DNA of 34,812 bases. Source: CAYONP01 sp964405335 (GTDB lineage: Bacteria; Armatimonadota; UBA10988). The notes below the pieces were generated by a model. It was not told the origin of the DNA and did no database searches. It saw nothing but the letters and a program-made list of their open reading frames with translations. Below are positions 22,715-31,500 of this stretch, piece by piece. Position 1 is the first letter of the stretch. Every line of letters begins with the position of its first letter. The translations under genes were made by a program, and so were the position numbers. Location: positions 1-34,812 of the forward strand of contig CAYONP010000065.1 of the NCBI GenBank assembly GCA_964405335.1, written 5' to 3'.

Positions 22715-24214
22715 CTACTCCATGCGACGGTAGACCAGACGCAGCAGGCGCTGCGCGGGTTCGCCCTCCGTCGGAGTAGTCCCGGCGGCCGCCTCATCCT
22801 CGCTCGCCGGCTGGTACTCGACCAGCACCAGCGCCTCGATGGTGTTGGTCATCGCCTGCGTGCCCTCGCCGATGGTCCCCTCGGCGCGCAGCCGGAAGAC
22901 CAGGCCGCGGGTAGTCAGAAGCGGCGCCAGGTCTTGGAACATCTGGTCGTCGATCTCGGCCAGGCGCAACAGATCGGCGACGGTCTCGAACGGCTCGTTC
23001 TGCCGCTCGCGGACAATCAGCTCGGCGATGCTCGGGTCCATGCCGGTCAAGGCCGAGAGCACCTCGGCGGTGGCCGTGTTGAGGTTGATCCGGCCGAACG
23101 TGTGCTCGGCGTCGGTGCCGGTCAGCAGGTCATAGACCTCGCGCAGCGCATCGCGGTCGAGCACGGTCACCAGGCCGGCGACGCTCAGCTCGGGCTGCGG
23201 CTCGCCGCCCGGCTGACCGGCGCCCGGCTGGCCTTCACCCGGCACCGCCCCGCCGCCCAGTTCGCCGGCCAGCCCAGCGAGCTGGCTCTGGGCATCGGCC
23301 AGGGCGGCCTCCTCCTCGGGCGTCAGCGCGCCCGGCAGCGCCGCGCCCGCACCGGCGCCCGGCATACCCGGCTGCTGCTCGGCACCGGTGCCCGGCTGCT
23401 CGCCCTGCTGGCCGAGCTGCTGGTCGCGGTACTGGATGATCGACTGGATCTGCTCCGGCTCGAGAATGTCGCCGAACTGCTCGGTCAGCTCCTCCTCGGT
23501 CGCGGTCCGCAGGTCGAGCCGCTGGTTGCCCTCCAGGTCGACGTTCTGGTCATACGAGGTGGTCGTGAACAGATTCGCCAGCGGGGTCAGGTCCTGGTCC
23601 ACCTGACCGACCTCGGCCGGGTCGGCCAGCGGCGAGAGGCCGTCGGCGCCGAACAGCCGCGCCGGCGTCACGTCGCGCAGCAGGAGCAGCTCCTCGATGG
23701 TCTCGAACCAGTCGTCGCGGCTGCGGTAGCGCTCATCGAGCGAGGCGTAGAAGTCGCTCTCGGCGCCGGCCTCGCGCACCAGGTCATCGCTGTCGCGCCA
23801 ATCGAGGATGGCGTCGACCAACTCCGGCTCGTCGAGCAGCAGGTTGCGCAGCGTGTCTTCGTCGGCGATGTTGAGGTTGATCAGCGCCGACTCGTCGAAC
23901 CCGTTGACGACGAAGAAACCGTCCTGCATCTGCAGCGCCTCGTCGTCGTCCGAGTCGAGCCGCAGGACCAGCGCGTCGGTGCCGTCGGAGTACTCGTTGA
24001 GCATGGTGTACGGCACGCTCGACTGCTGCAGCTCGACGAACGCGCGCTGCAACCCCGCCTCGGCCATCCAGGCCGCCTGCGCGCGGCGCACGTAGCTGCC
24101 GGCCAGCACCACCTCGGTGCGCACGCTCAGCGCGAAGCTGCCGGCGATGACCAAGAGGATCGCCAGCACCCAGAGCGTCGCCAGGAGCGCCATGCCTCGT
24201 CTAGCGTGAGCCAC
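22715..24214 (-). CDS. gspK: Type II secretion minor pseudopilin GspK
   Basis: 499 residues from a GTG at 24214 with GGAGG five bases upstream, overlapping gspJ by 14 bases; an ATG at 24193 is the alternative. The prepilin leader ends ARRG and the mature part begins MALLATLWVLAILLVIAGSFAL, with no Glu5, as is usual for GspK. A long periplasmic part includes INLNIADEDTLRNLL and INLNTATAEVLSALTGMDP, helix-hairpin-helix-like GspK signatures. The middle is low-complexity Gln/Gly/Pro/Ala (about 325-395), making the protein longer than the usual 300-350 residues. Family knowledge: GspK caps the pseudopilus tip with GspI and GspJ, all present here in order. Confidence 0.9.
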   Translation of the reverse strand: MAHARRGMALLATLWVLAILLVIAGSFALSVRTEVVLAGSYVRRAQAAWMAEAGLQRAFVELQQSSVPYTMLNEYSDGTDALVLRLDSDDDEALQMQDGFFVVNGFDESALINLNIADEDTLRNLLLDEPELVDAILDWRDSDDLVREAGAESDFYASLDERYRSRDDWFETIEELLLLRDVTPARLFGADGLSPLADPAEVGQVDQDLTPLANLFTTTSYDQNVDLEGNQRLDLRTATEEELTEQFGDILEPEQIQSIIQYRDQQLGQQGEQPGTGAEQQPGMPGAGAGAALPGALTPEEEAALADAQSQLAGLAGELGGGAVPGEGQPGAGQPGGEPQPELSVAGLVTVLDRDALREVYDLLTGTDAEHTFGRINLNTATAEVLSALTGMDPSIAELIVRERQNEPFETVADLLRLAEIDDQMFQDLAPLLTTRGLVFRLRAEGTIGEGTQAMTNTIEALVLVEYQPASEDEAAAGTTPTEGEPAQRLLRLVYRRME

Positions 24215-25067
24215 CAAGACCTCCGCCAAGCATCGTACCACCGCCCGGCAGTTCGGGCAATCCGCCCGCCTCGCCGCCAGGCTCCATCCCGCCCGCCGCG
24301 CCCTCCGGAGCGGGCTCGCCGCCCGTTTCCTCGGCCGGCCGCAGCTCGGGCTTCGGCACCCGGATAGGCAGACGCGCAATCATCGTATAGGTTCGCTGCT
24401 GCGCGCCTTCGCGTGGCGGCGTCAGGCCAATGGTGACCTTGATTGCCAACGGCAGCGTGGCGGGGTCCGACCAGCCGTCGATCCAGCCGTCGCCGTCGGG
24501 ATCGAGGCTGACCACCTCTTCGTCGCCCGACCAGTACTGCAGGTCGAGCGCGGTCGCCAGCGGCGTCACCTCACGGGTCTCGATTTCCTGCTCCAGATCC
24601 TCGTCAACGCCCAGCCCGGGACGGTAGTTGCATTGGCGCACCAGCCCGCGCTCCTCGGTCTCCTCGTCCTCGTCGATGAAGTACATCAACTCGCACAGGT
24701 CGAACCGCCGCCCGCCCTCGTCGGCGCCGCTCACCGCGGCGGTGAAACGCACGTTATCGCCCGGCTCGCCGTCGCGCAGCTCGGCGTCCTCGCCGGCAAA
24801 GCTGACTACGCCCTCTTCGGGCGCCTCGCTCCCGAGCTCCGCCCGCTGCTCCTCGTCGAGCGGCACCCACATCGGATAGACGCTGCCCAGCTCGCGGCGC
24901 AGATCGCCCAGCACCACGCGGGCGGTCTGAGTCAGATCGGCCTGCGCCTCGACCGTCTGCAGGTTGCGGGTCGTCGTCGCGAACACCCCGTAGATGCTGC
25001 TGAGCACGATCATCAGCACCGCCAGGGTGACCAGCAACTCGACCAGGGTGAACGCTCGGCGCCTCAA
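24201..25067 (-). CDS. gspJ: Type II secretion minor pseudopilin GspJ
   Basis: 288 residues from a TTG at 25067 that overlaps the gspI stop (TTGA). The prepilin N-terminus is MRRRA-FTLVELLVTLAVL: Glu5 is present, but the residue before the cleavage site is Ala, not Gly. The GspJ-like body has QADLTQTARVVLGDLRRELGSVYP, FDLCELMYFIDED and LPLAIKVTIGL. An acidic DPDGDGWIDG segment could bind calcium. The C-terminus is a Gly/Pro/Glu-rich tail of about 45 residues, unusual for the family. Family knowledge: GspJ forms the tip complex with GspI and GspK. Confidence 0.88.
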   Translation of the reverse strand: MRRRAFTLVELLVTLAVLMIVLSSIYGVFATTTRNLQTVEAQADLTQTARVVLGDLRRELGSVYPMWVPLDEEQRAELGSEAPEEGVVSFAGEDAELRDGEPGDNVRFTAAVSGADEGGRRFDLCELMYFIDEDEETEERGLVRQCNYRPGLGVDEDLEQEIETREVTPLATALDLQYWSGDEEVVSLDPDGDGWIDGWSDPATLPLAIKVTIGLTPPREGAQQRTYTMIARLPIRVPKPELRPAEETGGEPAPEGAAGGMEPGGEAGGLPELPGGGTMLGGGLGGSR

Positions 25068-25489
25068 TTAACCGCTCCCACCGCCGGCCCGCCGGCCTGC
25101 TCCGCGGCCGCGGCGGTGTCGTCGACCAGCGCTTGCGGGGCGTAGCAGGTCTCGAGGTCGACCGAGTGCTCCTGCGCGCCGCTGGTCCAGGTCACGGTCA
25201 CGCGCACGCGGAACAGGCCGCTCAGCTCGGTCTCTTCGACGGTCGACTCCCAGCCGAAACGCGGCTGCAGCTCGCCAAAGTCTCCCGCTTCGACGCCGGG
25301 CTCCAGTTCGGGGTTCACGACCAGCTCGGTCAGCTTCTGCTCGGCCAGCTCGACACCGAGCGTCCGGTCGGCCGCCGCGCGCGAGGCGTTGATGCCCTGG
25401 CTGACCGCCCGCAGCACGCCCAACATGCCGACCGTCAGCACGGCGATGGCGACCACCAGCTCGAGCAGGCTGAAGCCTCGGCGTCTCAC
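25064..25489 (-). CDS. gspI: Type II secretion minor pseudopilin GspI
   Basis: 141 residues from a GTG at 25489 that overlaps the gspH stop (GTGA). The N-terminus MRRRG-FSLLELVVAIAVLTVGMLGVLRAV has canonical Gly at -1, Phe at +1 and Glu5. The GspI-type body is LGVELAEQKLTELVVNPE, then FRVRVTVTWTSG. A conserved-looking Cys precedes a short Ala-rich tail. The length is usual for the family. It nucleates the pseudopilus tip. Confidence 0.9.
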   Translation of the reverse strand: MRRRGFSLLELVVAIAVLTVGMLGVLRAVSQGINASRAAADRTLGVELAEQKLTELVVNPELEPGVEAGDFGELQPRFGWESTVEETELSGLFRVRVTVTWTSGAQEHSVDLETCYAPQALVDDTAAAAEQAGGPAVGAVN

Positions 25490-26127
25490 CCGCCAAACTC
25501 CCGTTCGAGGTGCTCCATCGCCTCGTCGTCCTCGGGTGCGATGATGCGCACCGTCCCGGTGGTCGCGCTGACGTGCACCGCCAGCGTCTGGTCGCGGCTG
25601 TCACGCAGGGTGAGGAAGAAGTCGACGCCGCGGCCGTCGGGGGCGAAGGTGATCTCGGTCGCGCCCTCGGCATCGCGGCTGGCCATGCGGTCGAACTCAA
25701 TCCCGTCGGGCAGGCGACGCGGCGCGCCCAACGCCGCGCCCGGCGCAACCCACTGCTCGTCGCCGGTCAAACCGACGCCGCCGCGCGAGCCGCCGACCGG
25801 CGTCACCGCGCCGCGGCTGCCCGGCTCGGCCGCCTCGGCCTTCTCCAGCAGCTCGACCTGCGAGACACCACCCTCGGGGTCGAACATCACTCGGGCATAG
25901 GTCCGCTCGCGGGTGGCCAGGTCACGGGCATAGCGGCACTGTGCCAGCACACCGCGCGCTCCGGCGCGCAGCCGGCTGGTCGAGAGCAGGTTGATGAACG
26001 ACGGCGCCGCGACGGCGCTCATGATGACGATGATCGACATCACCACGAGCAACTCGGCGAGGGTGAAGCCGCGGCGGCTACCCGCTCGCCGGCACGCCGG
26101 CCAGATCCCAGTTGGTGATGTCGGCAT
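25486..26127 (-). CDS. gspH: Type II secretion pseudopilin GspH
   Basis: 213 residues if translation starts at the ATG at 26127, the only usual start codon close to the prepilin motif. This gives a 21-residue leader ending GSRRG before FTLAELLVVMSIIVIMSAVAAP and a 50-base overlap with the end of gspG. The motif has canonical Gly at -1 and Glu5. The body SRLRAGARGVLAQCRYARDLATRERTYARVMFD fits GspH/FimT, followed by a beta domain ending ATTGTVRIIAPE. Family knowledge: GspH is a minor pseudopilin joining the tip to the GspG shaft. A shorter product from a non-standard start is possible. Confidence 0.85.
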   Translation of the reverse strand: MPTSPTGIWPACRRAGSRRGFTLAELLVVMSIIVIMSAVAAPSFINLLSTSRLRAGARGVLAQCRYARDLATRERTYARVMFDPEGGVSQVELLEKAEAAEPGSRGAVTPVGGSRGGVGLTGDEQWVAPGAALGAPRRLPDGIEFDRMASRDAEGATEITFAPDGRGVDFFLTLRDSRDQTLAVHVSATTGTVRIIAPEDDEAMEHLEREFGG

Positions 26128-26542
26128 CCTTACCTTCGCCGCCTTCGGCCCCATCGGCGCCGAAGCACACGATCTCATAGTCGCGGTCCCCCGAGCCCGG
26201 CGAGAGGTAAAGGTACTCGTTGTTCCACGGGTCGGTGAAGTTCGGCTTCTTGACGAACGGCCCGCCGCGTTGCCAGACCTCCTGGTCGACTCCGCTCGGC
26301 GGCGTCCACAGCGCCTCCAAGCCCTGCTCCGAGGTGGGATACTCCCCGACGGTGACGGCGTAGCTGTCGAGCGCCAACTCGAACGTGGCAATGTCCTGCT
26401 TGGCCGCCGCCACGCGGGCCTGGTCGACCTTGTTGACCACATACAGGGTCACGCTGCTGGCCAGGATGACCAGGATCATCATCACCACCAGCAGCTCGAT
26501 CAGGGTCAGGGCCGCCTGGCGCCGCCGCCTCCATACTCGCAT
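26078..26542 (-). CDS. gspG: Type II secretion major pseudopilin GspG
   Basis: 154 residues from the ATG at 26542, chosen over an in-frame ATG at 26563 because GGGAG lies just upstream. The leader is MRVWRRRRQAA and the mature part begins LTLIELLVVMMILVILASSVTLYVV. Glu5 is present, but -1 is Ala and +1 is Leu instead of Gly/Phe. The GspG body is canonical: ALDSYAVTVGEYPTSEQGLEALW, GPFVKKPNFTDPWNNEYLYLSPG and YEIVCFGADGAEGGEGKDADI, the calcium-binding loop region. Family knowledge: GspG forms the shaft of the pseudopilus. First gene of the operon. Confidence 0.93.
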   Translation of the reverse strand: MRVWRRRRQAALTLIELLVVMMILVILASSVTLYVVNKVDQARVAAAKQDIATFELALDSYAVTVGEYPTSEQGLEALWTPPSGVDQEVWQRGGPFVKKPNFTDPWNNEYLYLSPGSGDRDYEIVCFGADGAEGGEGKDADITNWDLAGVPASG

Positions 26543-26592
26543 GGTCGCTCCCGTCGGAATCATCTGCCCAGCCCGGCCGCGCGCGGCCTGTC

Positions 26593-26621
26593 AGGCTATC
26601 ACCGCCCGGAGGGATGGTCAA
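26593..26621 (-). promoter_or_regulatory. Putative promoter of the gsp operon
   Basis: On the minus strand, TTGACC (26616-26621) and TAGCCT (26593-26598) are exactly 17 bases apart. The -10 box ends 50 bases before the gspG ATG. The sequence closely resembles the promoter at 8584-8612. Confidence 0.5.
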
Positions 26622-26693
26622 CGAGCCAACCCCCTCTCCTGCTCAGGACGACTCAACGCCGGCCTCAGTTCATTTGCTCCCACTCCAAACCCA

Positions 26694-26777
26694 CGGGGTC
26701 AGGCACCCGATCCATGCGGTCTGTTACGGACTGGGGCGAAGTCGTTACAAGGCGTGGGAAATCGGGACCTGACCCCG
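26694..26777. repeat. REP-like palindromic element between gspG and carA
   Basis: CGGGGTCAGG at 26694-26703 is perfectly repeated in inverse at 26768-26777, and the adjoining CCCGAT/ATCGGG bases also pair apart from one inserted base. The 84-base element also contains two GTTAC words. It resembles the ends of REP/IS200-like mobile repeats (ATCGGGACCTGACCCC type); this is recollection. It ends 3 bases before the carA -35 box. The rest of the gap, 26622-26693, shows nothing else. Confidence 0.55.
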
Positions 26778-26780
26778 GCA

Positions 26781-26809
26781 TTGACCGATGCGCGGGTCGG
26801 CGGTACCAT
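26781..26809 (+). promoter_or_regulatory. Putative carA promoter
   Basis: TTGACC (26781-26786) and TACCAT (26804-26809) are separated by exactly 17 bases. The -10 box ends 21 bases before the carA ATG. No PyrR- or ArgR-type site is recognisable. Confidence 0.55.
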
Positions 26810-26830
26810 CGCGGTGGAGCCCGGCCGCCC

Positions 26831-28021
26831 ATGTCCAACCAGCGGTACAGCGCCTGCCTCGTGCTCGAAGACGGCTCCATCCATTTCGGCCAGGCTTTCG
26901 GCGCCGTCGGCGAGACGACCGGCGAGGTTTGCTTCAACACCTCGATGACCGGTTACCAGGAGATCCTCACCGACCCCTCCTACCACGGCCAGATTGTGGC
27001 CATGACCTATCCGCTGATTGGCAACTACGGCGTCAATCGCGACGATGTCGAGAGCGCACGGCCGCAGGTGCGCGGGTTTGTCATCCGCGAGCTGAGCCGC
27101 ATCGCGAGCAACTTCCGCAGCGACCAGGCGCTGGGCGATTACCTGGCCGAGCACGGCATCGTCGGCATCGAGGGCATCGACACGCGTGCGCTGACCCGCC
27201 GGCTGCGCACCGCCGGGTCGATGATGGGCATTCTCTCGAGCGCCGACCTGGAGCCCGACAGCTTGCGGCGCAAGCTGGCCGCCGCACCTGCCTATGTGGG
27301 CTGCGACCTGGTCGCCGCGGTGACCACCGCCCAGCCCTACCACTGGACCGGCGACGACAGCCGCGCGCCCGGCCCGGCCGGCGACGAGGCGCGGCAGATG
27401 TCGTTGTTCGACCGCCCGCCCGAGAGTACCGCCGGCGACGGGCACCGCTTCCGCGTCGTCTGCCTCGACTGCGGCGTGAAGTACAACAGCCTACGCGAGC
27501 TGACCAGCCGCGGTTGCGCGACGACGGTGCTGCGCGCCGACGCAACGCTCGACGAGATCCTGCGCGGCGAGCCGAGTGGGGTCTACCTCTCGAACGGGCC
27601 CGGCGACCCGGCCGCGGTCGAATACGTGCATGAGACGGTGCGCGGCCTGATGGCCCGTGCCATCCCGCTGTTCGGCATCTGCCTGGGTCACCAGATGCTC
27701 GCCTGGGCGGCGGGTGGGCGGACCTTCAAGATGAAGTTCGGCCACCGCGGCGGCAACCAGCCGGTGATGGACCTCGAGACGGGCCACGTCGAGATCACCA
27801 GCCAGAACCACGGTTTCGCGGTTGATCCCGACAGCCTTGAGGGCACCGGCCTGCGGGTGACGCACATCAACCTGAACGACCAGACGGTGGAGGGCATGCG
27901 GCACGAGAGCTTGCCGGTGTTCAGCGTGCAGTATCACCCCGAAGCGAGCCCCGGCCCGCACGATGCGAACTACCTGTTCGACCGCTTCCTCGAGGCGATG
28001 GCCGGCCGCCAGGGCGGTTGA
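26831..28021 (+). CDS. carA: Carbamoyl-phosphate synthase small (glutaminase) subunit
   Basis: 396 residues from the ATG at 26831, with GGAG upstream. The N-terminal CPSase domain shows LEDGSIHFGQAFGA, GEVCFNTSMTGYQEILTDPSY and the IPLIGNYGVN-like YPLIGNYGVN. A linker at about 171-205 precedes the class I glutamine amidotransferase domain: VYLSNGPGDP, nucleophile elbow LFGICLGHQ (Cys284) and VQYHPEASPGPHD (His369, Glu371). It releases ammonia from glutamine for carbamoyl phosphate, which feeds pyrimidine and arginine synthesis; the CarB subunit is not in the window. A longer in-frame reading upstream would run back into the divergent gsp genes and is rejected. The next gene starts 2 bases after the stop. 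Confidence 0.96.
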   Translation: MSNQRYSACLVLEDGSIHFGQAFGAVGETTGEVCFNTSMTGYQEILTDPSYHGQIVAMTYPLIGNYGVNRDDVESARPQVRGFVIRELSRIASNFRSDQALGDYLAEHGIVGIEGIDTRALTRRLRTAGSMMGILSSADLEPDSLRRKLAAAPAYVGCDLVAAVTTAQPYHWTGDDSRAPGPAGDEARQMSLFDRPPESTAGDGHRFRVVCLDCGVKYNSLRELTSRGCATTVLRADATLDEILRGEPSGVYLSNGPGDPAAVEYVHETVRGLMARAIPLFGICLGHQMLAWAAGGRTFKMKFGHRGGNQPVMDLETGHVEITSQNHGFAVDPDSLEGTGLRVTHINLNDQTVEGMRHESLPVFSVQYHPEASPGPHDANYLFDRFLEAMAGRQGG

Positions 28022-28022
28022 G

Positions 28023-28523
28023 GTGCGCCTGCTGCTCGTGCTCTGCCTGGCCGGCTGCGCGCGCCAGCCGGCGCGCGAGGTCACCCCGCCACTGCCGACC
28101 AGCCCGCTGCCCACGGCAGCCGAGCCGGTGCCGGCCACGCCGCCCGAGCCGGACGCCGATCGCCGGGTGGTGCTCGAGCGCCGGCTGGTCATTGCGCCGG
28201 ACCAGGGCCGCGAGCAGGTCTGCCAGACGGTGGTCGAGGGCGCGGCGGCGAAGGGGCTCGGCCGTGCGCGGCTGCAGTTCGCCGCCAGCCTGACTCGCCG
28301 TCCGGGCGATGTCGAGCACCGTCTCTACATCGGCGGCCGGGTGCTCGATACTGAGCATCGGACGGTGGCCCGGTTCGGCCCGCGCGCGGTGCGCTTGACC
28401 GAGCTGACCGGCCGGCGCACGATGGAGCTGCCGTCGAGCGACGGTCGCTATCTGGCCACGGTGTCGCTCGAGCCGCGCGGCGAGGGAGCCGGCGGCGTGG
28501 TGTTGTACGTTCAGATCCGATGA
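28023..28523 (+). CDS. Predicted lipoprotein, function unknown
   Basis: 166 residues from a GTG at 28023, one base after the carA stop. The N-terminus (VRLLLVLCLAGC) is a short lipoprotein signal with lipobox LAGC and Cys12. A Pro-rich linker (about 18-44) is followed by a small beta-rich domain containing RRLVIAPDQGREQVCQTVVEGAA and a repeated-strand end (GRYLATVSLEP, GVVLYVQIR). I do not recognise the domain. It overlaps the next gene, the double-vWA protein, by four bases (ATGA), so the two are probably made together and may meet at the membrane. Confidence 0.75.
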   Translation: MRLLLVLCLAGCARQPAREVTPPLPTSPLPTAAEPVPATPPEPDADRRVVLERRLVIAPDQGREQVCQTVVEGAAAKGLGRARLQFAASLTRRPGDVEHRLYIGGRVLDTEHRTVARFGPRAVRLTELTGRRTMELPSSDGRYLATVSLEPRGEGAGGVVLYVQIR

Positions 28524-31500
28524 TGCTGGGCATCCAAGTCACACAGCCCTGGTCGTTGCTCTGGCTGGCCGGCGCGGCGCCGCTGGTGCTGCTCTCGCGC
28601 CGCAGCCTGGCCGGCCTCGAGCCGCGCCGCGCGGCGCTGGCCCTGGCGCTGCGGCTGGCGGTCTATGCGCTGCTGGTCGGCGCGCTGGCCGGCACGCAAC
28701 TGGTCCGGCCGGTCAAGGGCACCGGGGTGATCTTCCTGCTCGACCGCAGCGAGAGCGTGGCCGAGGCCGACCGTGACCGCGCCGTGCGGTTCGTCAACCA
28801 GGCCACCGCGACGATGGGCCCCGACGACCTGGCCGGCGTGGTCGTCTTCGGCCGCGGCGCGCTGGTCGAACAGGCGCCGCGAGCAAAGCTCGAGCTCGCC
28901 GCGGTCGAATCGGGCCTCGACGGCTCGTTCACCGACATCTCCGCTGCGCTGCGCCTGGCTATCGCCACGCTGCCGACCGACCGCCGGCCGCGGCTGGTGC
29001 TGCTCTCCGACGGCAACGAGAATCTCGGCGACGCGCTGGGCGAAGCCCGCACCGCCCGCGGCGGCGGCGTGCCGATCGATGTCGTCGCGTTGCGCCGCGC
29101 GCCGGCCCGTGAGGTGGTCGCCGAACGGCTGCTGGTGCCCGGCGAGGCGCGCGCCGGCGACACCGTCGAACCGCGACTGGTGGTCCGCAGCGACGCCGCC
29201 GGCGAGGCGACCGTCGGCCTGCTGCGCGACAACCAGCCGGTCGGCCGGCGCACGGTGACCCTGACGCCCGGCAAGAACGTGGTTGCGTTCGAGCCGCTGG
29301 CGATCGACGAGGGCGGCTTTCACGCCTTCACCGCGACGGTCGAGAGCGAGCTCGACGGCGACGAGCGGAACAACCGCGCGCTCGGCTTCACTTACGTCGC
29401 CGGCCGGCACAAGGTGCTCTATGTCGAGCGCGACGCCGATCAGGCGCACTACCTGGCCAACGCCCTGCGCCGGGCCGGGCTTGACGTGGTCGCCACCGGG
29501 CCCGAGGGCCTGCCGACCAACTTGCCGGCGCTGGGCGGCTACGACTGCCTGCTGCTGAGCAATATCTCGGCGCTCGACGTGGCCGACGCCCAGATGACCA
29601 TGATCCACAGCGCGGTGCGCGACCTGGGCATGGGCTTCGTGATGATCGGCGGCGACGAGAGCTTCGGTGTCGGCGGCTACTACCAGACCGAGATCGAGGA
29701 GATCCTGCCGGTCGACATGGACATCCGCAAGCAGCGGTTTCTGCCCAATGTCGGCGTCGCCATCGTGATTGACCAGTCCGGCTCGATGACCATGACCGAG
29801 GGCGGGCACCAGAAGATCCAGCTCGCCAACGAGGCGGCCATCGCGGCCGTCTCGGTGCTCAGCGAGCGCGACCAGGTCACGGTCATCGCCACCGACAGCC
29901 GGGCGAAGCCGGTGACCGGACCGGCGATGGTGCCGATCACTTCGAAGCAGCTCCTGATCGACAGGATCGCCGGCATCCGCGCCGGCGGCGGCGGGATCTA
30001 CTGCCGCGAAGGGCTCGAGAAGGCCGCCGAGCTGATCCGGCCGGCCGACTGCAAGCTCAAGCACATCATCCTCTTCGCCGACGCCGCCGACTCGGAGCAG
30101 CAGGAGGGCTGCCGCGAGCTGGTGAGCCAGTTGGCGGGCGAGAAGATCACCACCACGGTGGTCGGCCTGGGGCGTGAGAGCGACCCCGATGTGGCCTTCC
30201 TCAAGGACATCGCCCGGCTCGGCCAGGGCCGGTTCTACCTCACCCACCGGGCCGGCGACCTGCCGCGGATCTTCACCCGCGAGGCGATCCTGGCCAGCCG
30301 CTCGCAGGTGATTGAAGAGCCCTTCACGCCGCTGCTGCAGACCGACCTGCCGATGCTCCGCGGGATCGAGGCGGTGCCCCAGCTCCGCGGCTATGTCGCC
30401 ACCACCGCCAAGCCGGCGGCGGAGGTCGGGCTGATCTCCGTCAGCAAGCACAAGGACCCGATTCTGGCCGCCTGGCAATACGGGCTCGGCCGGACGGTGG
30501 CCTTCACCAGCGACTGCAAGGCGCGCTGGTCGGCCGACTGGGTCGGCTGGTCGGGCTACCCGAAGTTCTGGTCGCAGCTCGTGCGCTGGACCATCCGGCG
30601 GGTGCAGCGCGGCAACTTCGAGACCCGCGTGATCACCCGCTTCCAGGCCGACGCCGACGAGATCGCCAGGTACCGGCTCAAGCGCGGCGAGGCAAAGGTG
30701 CTGGTCGACGCGGTCGATCGCCAGGGGCGGTTCATCAACGGTCTCGCTCTGACCGGCACGGCCATCGCGCCCGACGGCACGGGCGTCGAGCTGCGGCTGG
30801 AGCAGACCGGTCCGGGCCGCTACGAGGCGAGCTTCCGCACCGAGCAGGTGGGCATCTACGTGGTCAACGTCGGCGGCGGCGAGGGCGCCGACGCGGGCTC
30901 GCAGACCGTCGGCGTGGCCGTCAGCTACCCGCCCGAGTATGGCGACACGGCGAGCCGCGACAGCCTGCTGGCGCGCATGGCGCAAGTCTCGGGCGGCGCC
31001 GAACTGGAGCGGCCCGACGAGGTCTTCACGCCGCGCGGCGCCGAGGCCCGCGCGGCACAGGACATCTGGGCGATCCTGCTCGGCCTGGCGCTCTTCCTGT
31101 TCCCCATCGACGTGGCCGTGCGGCGTCTGCTCCTCGACCGCCGGCGCGTCGCCGAGATTGTCGCCCGGCTGCGCGGACGGCTCCGCCCGCGCGCCGAGGA
31201 GCCGCGCGCGACCGAGGGCCTGCTGGCCAGCAAAGAGCGTGCGCGTGAGCGGCTGACCCGGCTGCCCTCGGCGCCGGCGGTGAGACCAGCCCGCCCTGCG
31301 GCCGCCCCGCCGCCCGAGCCCACCGAGGCCGGCGAACCCGAGCCCGAGCCCGCCCCGCACGACACCCTGAGCCGCCTGCGCGCCGCGCGCGAGGCACGGC
31401 AGCGCGGCGAGGCGCCGGCCGAGCCGACCGGCCCGCGGCCGAGCGCGCCGGCCGAGCCGCGGCCGAGCGGCGAGACGTCGGCCTCGCTCGAACGGCTCAA

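Noticed and set aside
25991..28021. CarA with a 280-residue N-terminal extension
   Set aside because: The extension is the antisense of gspG and gspH; the ATG at 26831 matches the family start and follows a promoter.
28511..31360. A 949-residue minus-strand open frame opposite the vWA gene
   Set aside because: No recognisable motif, and the plus strand has two MIDAS motifs and coupled neighbours.
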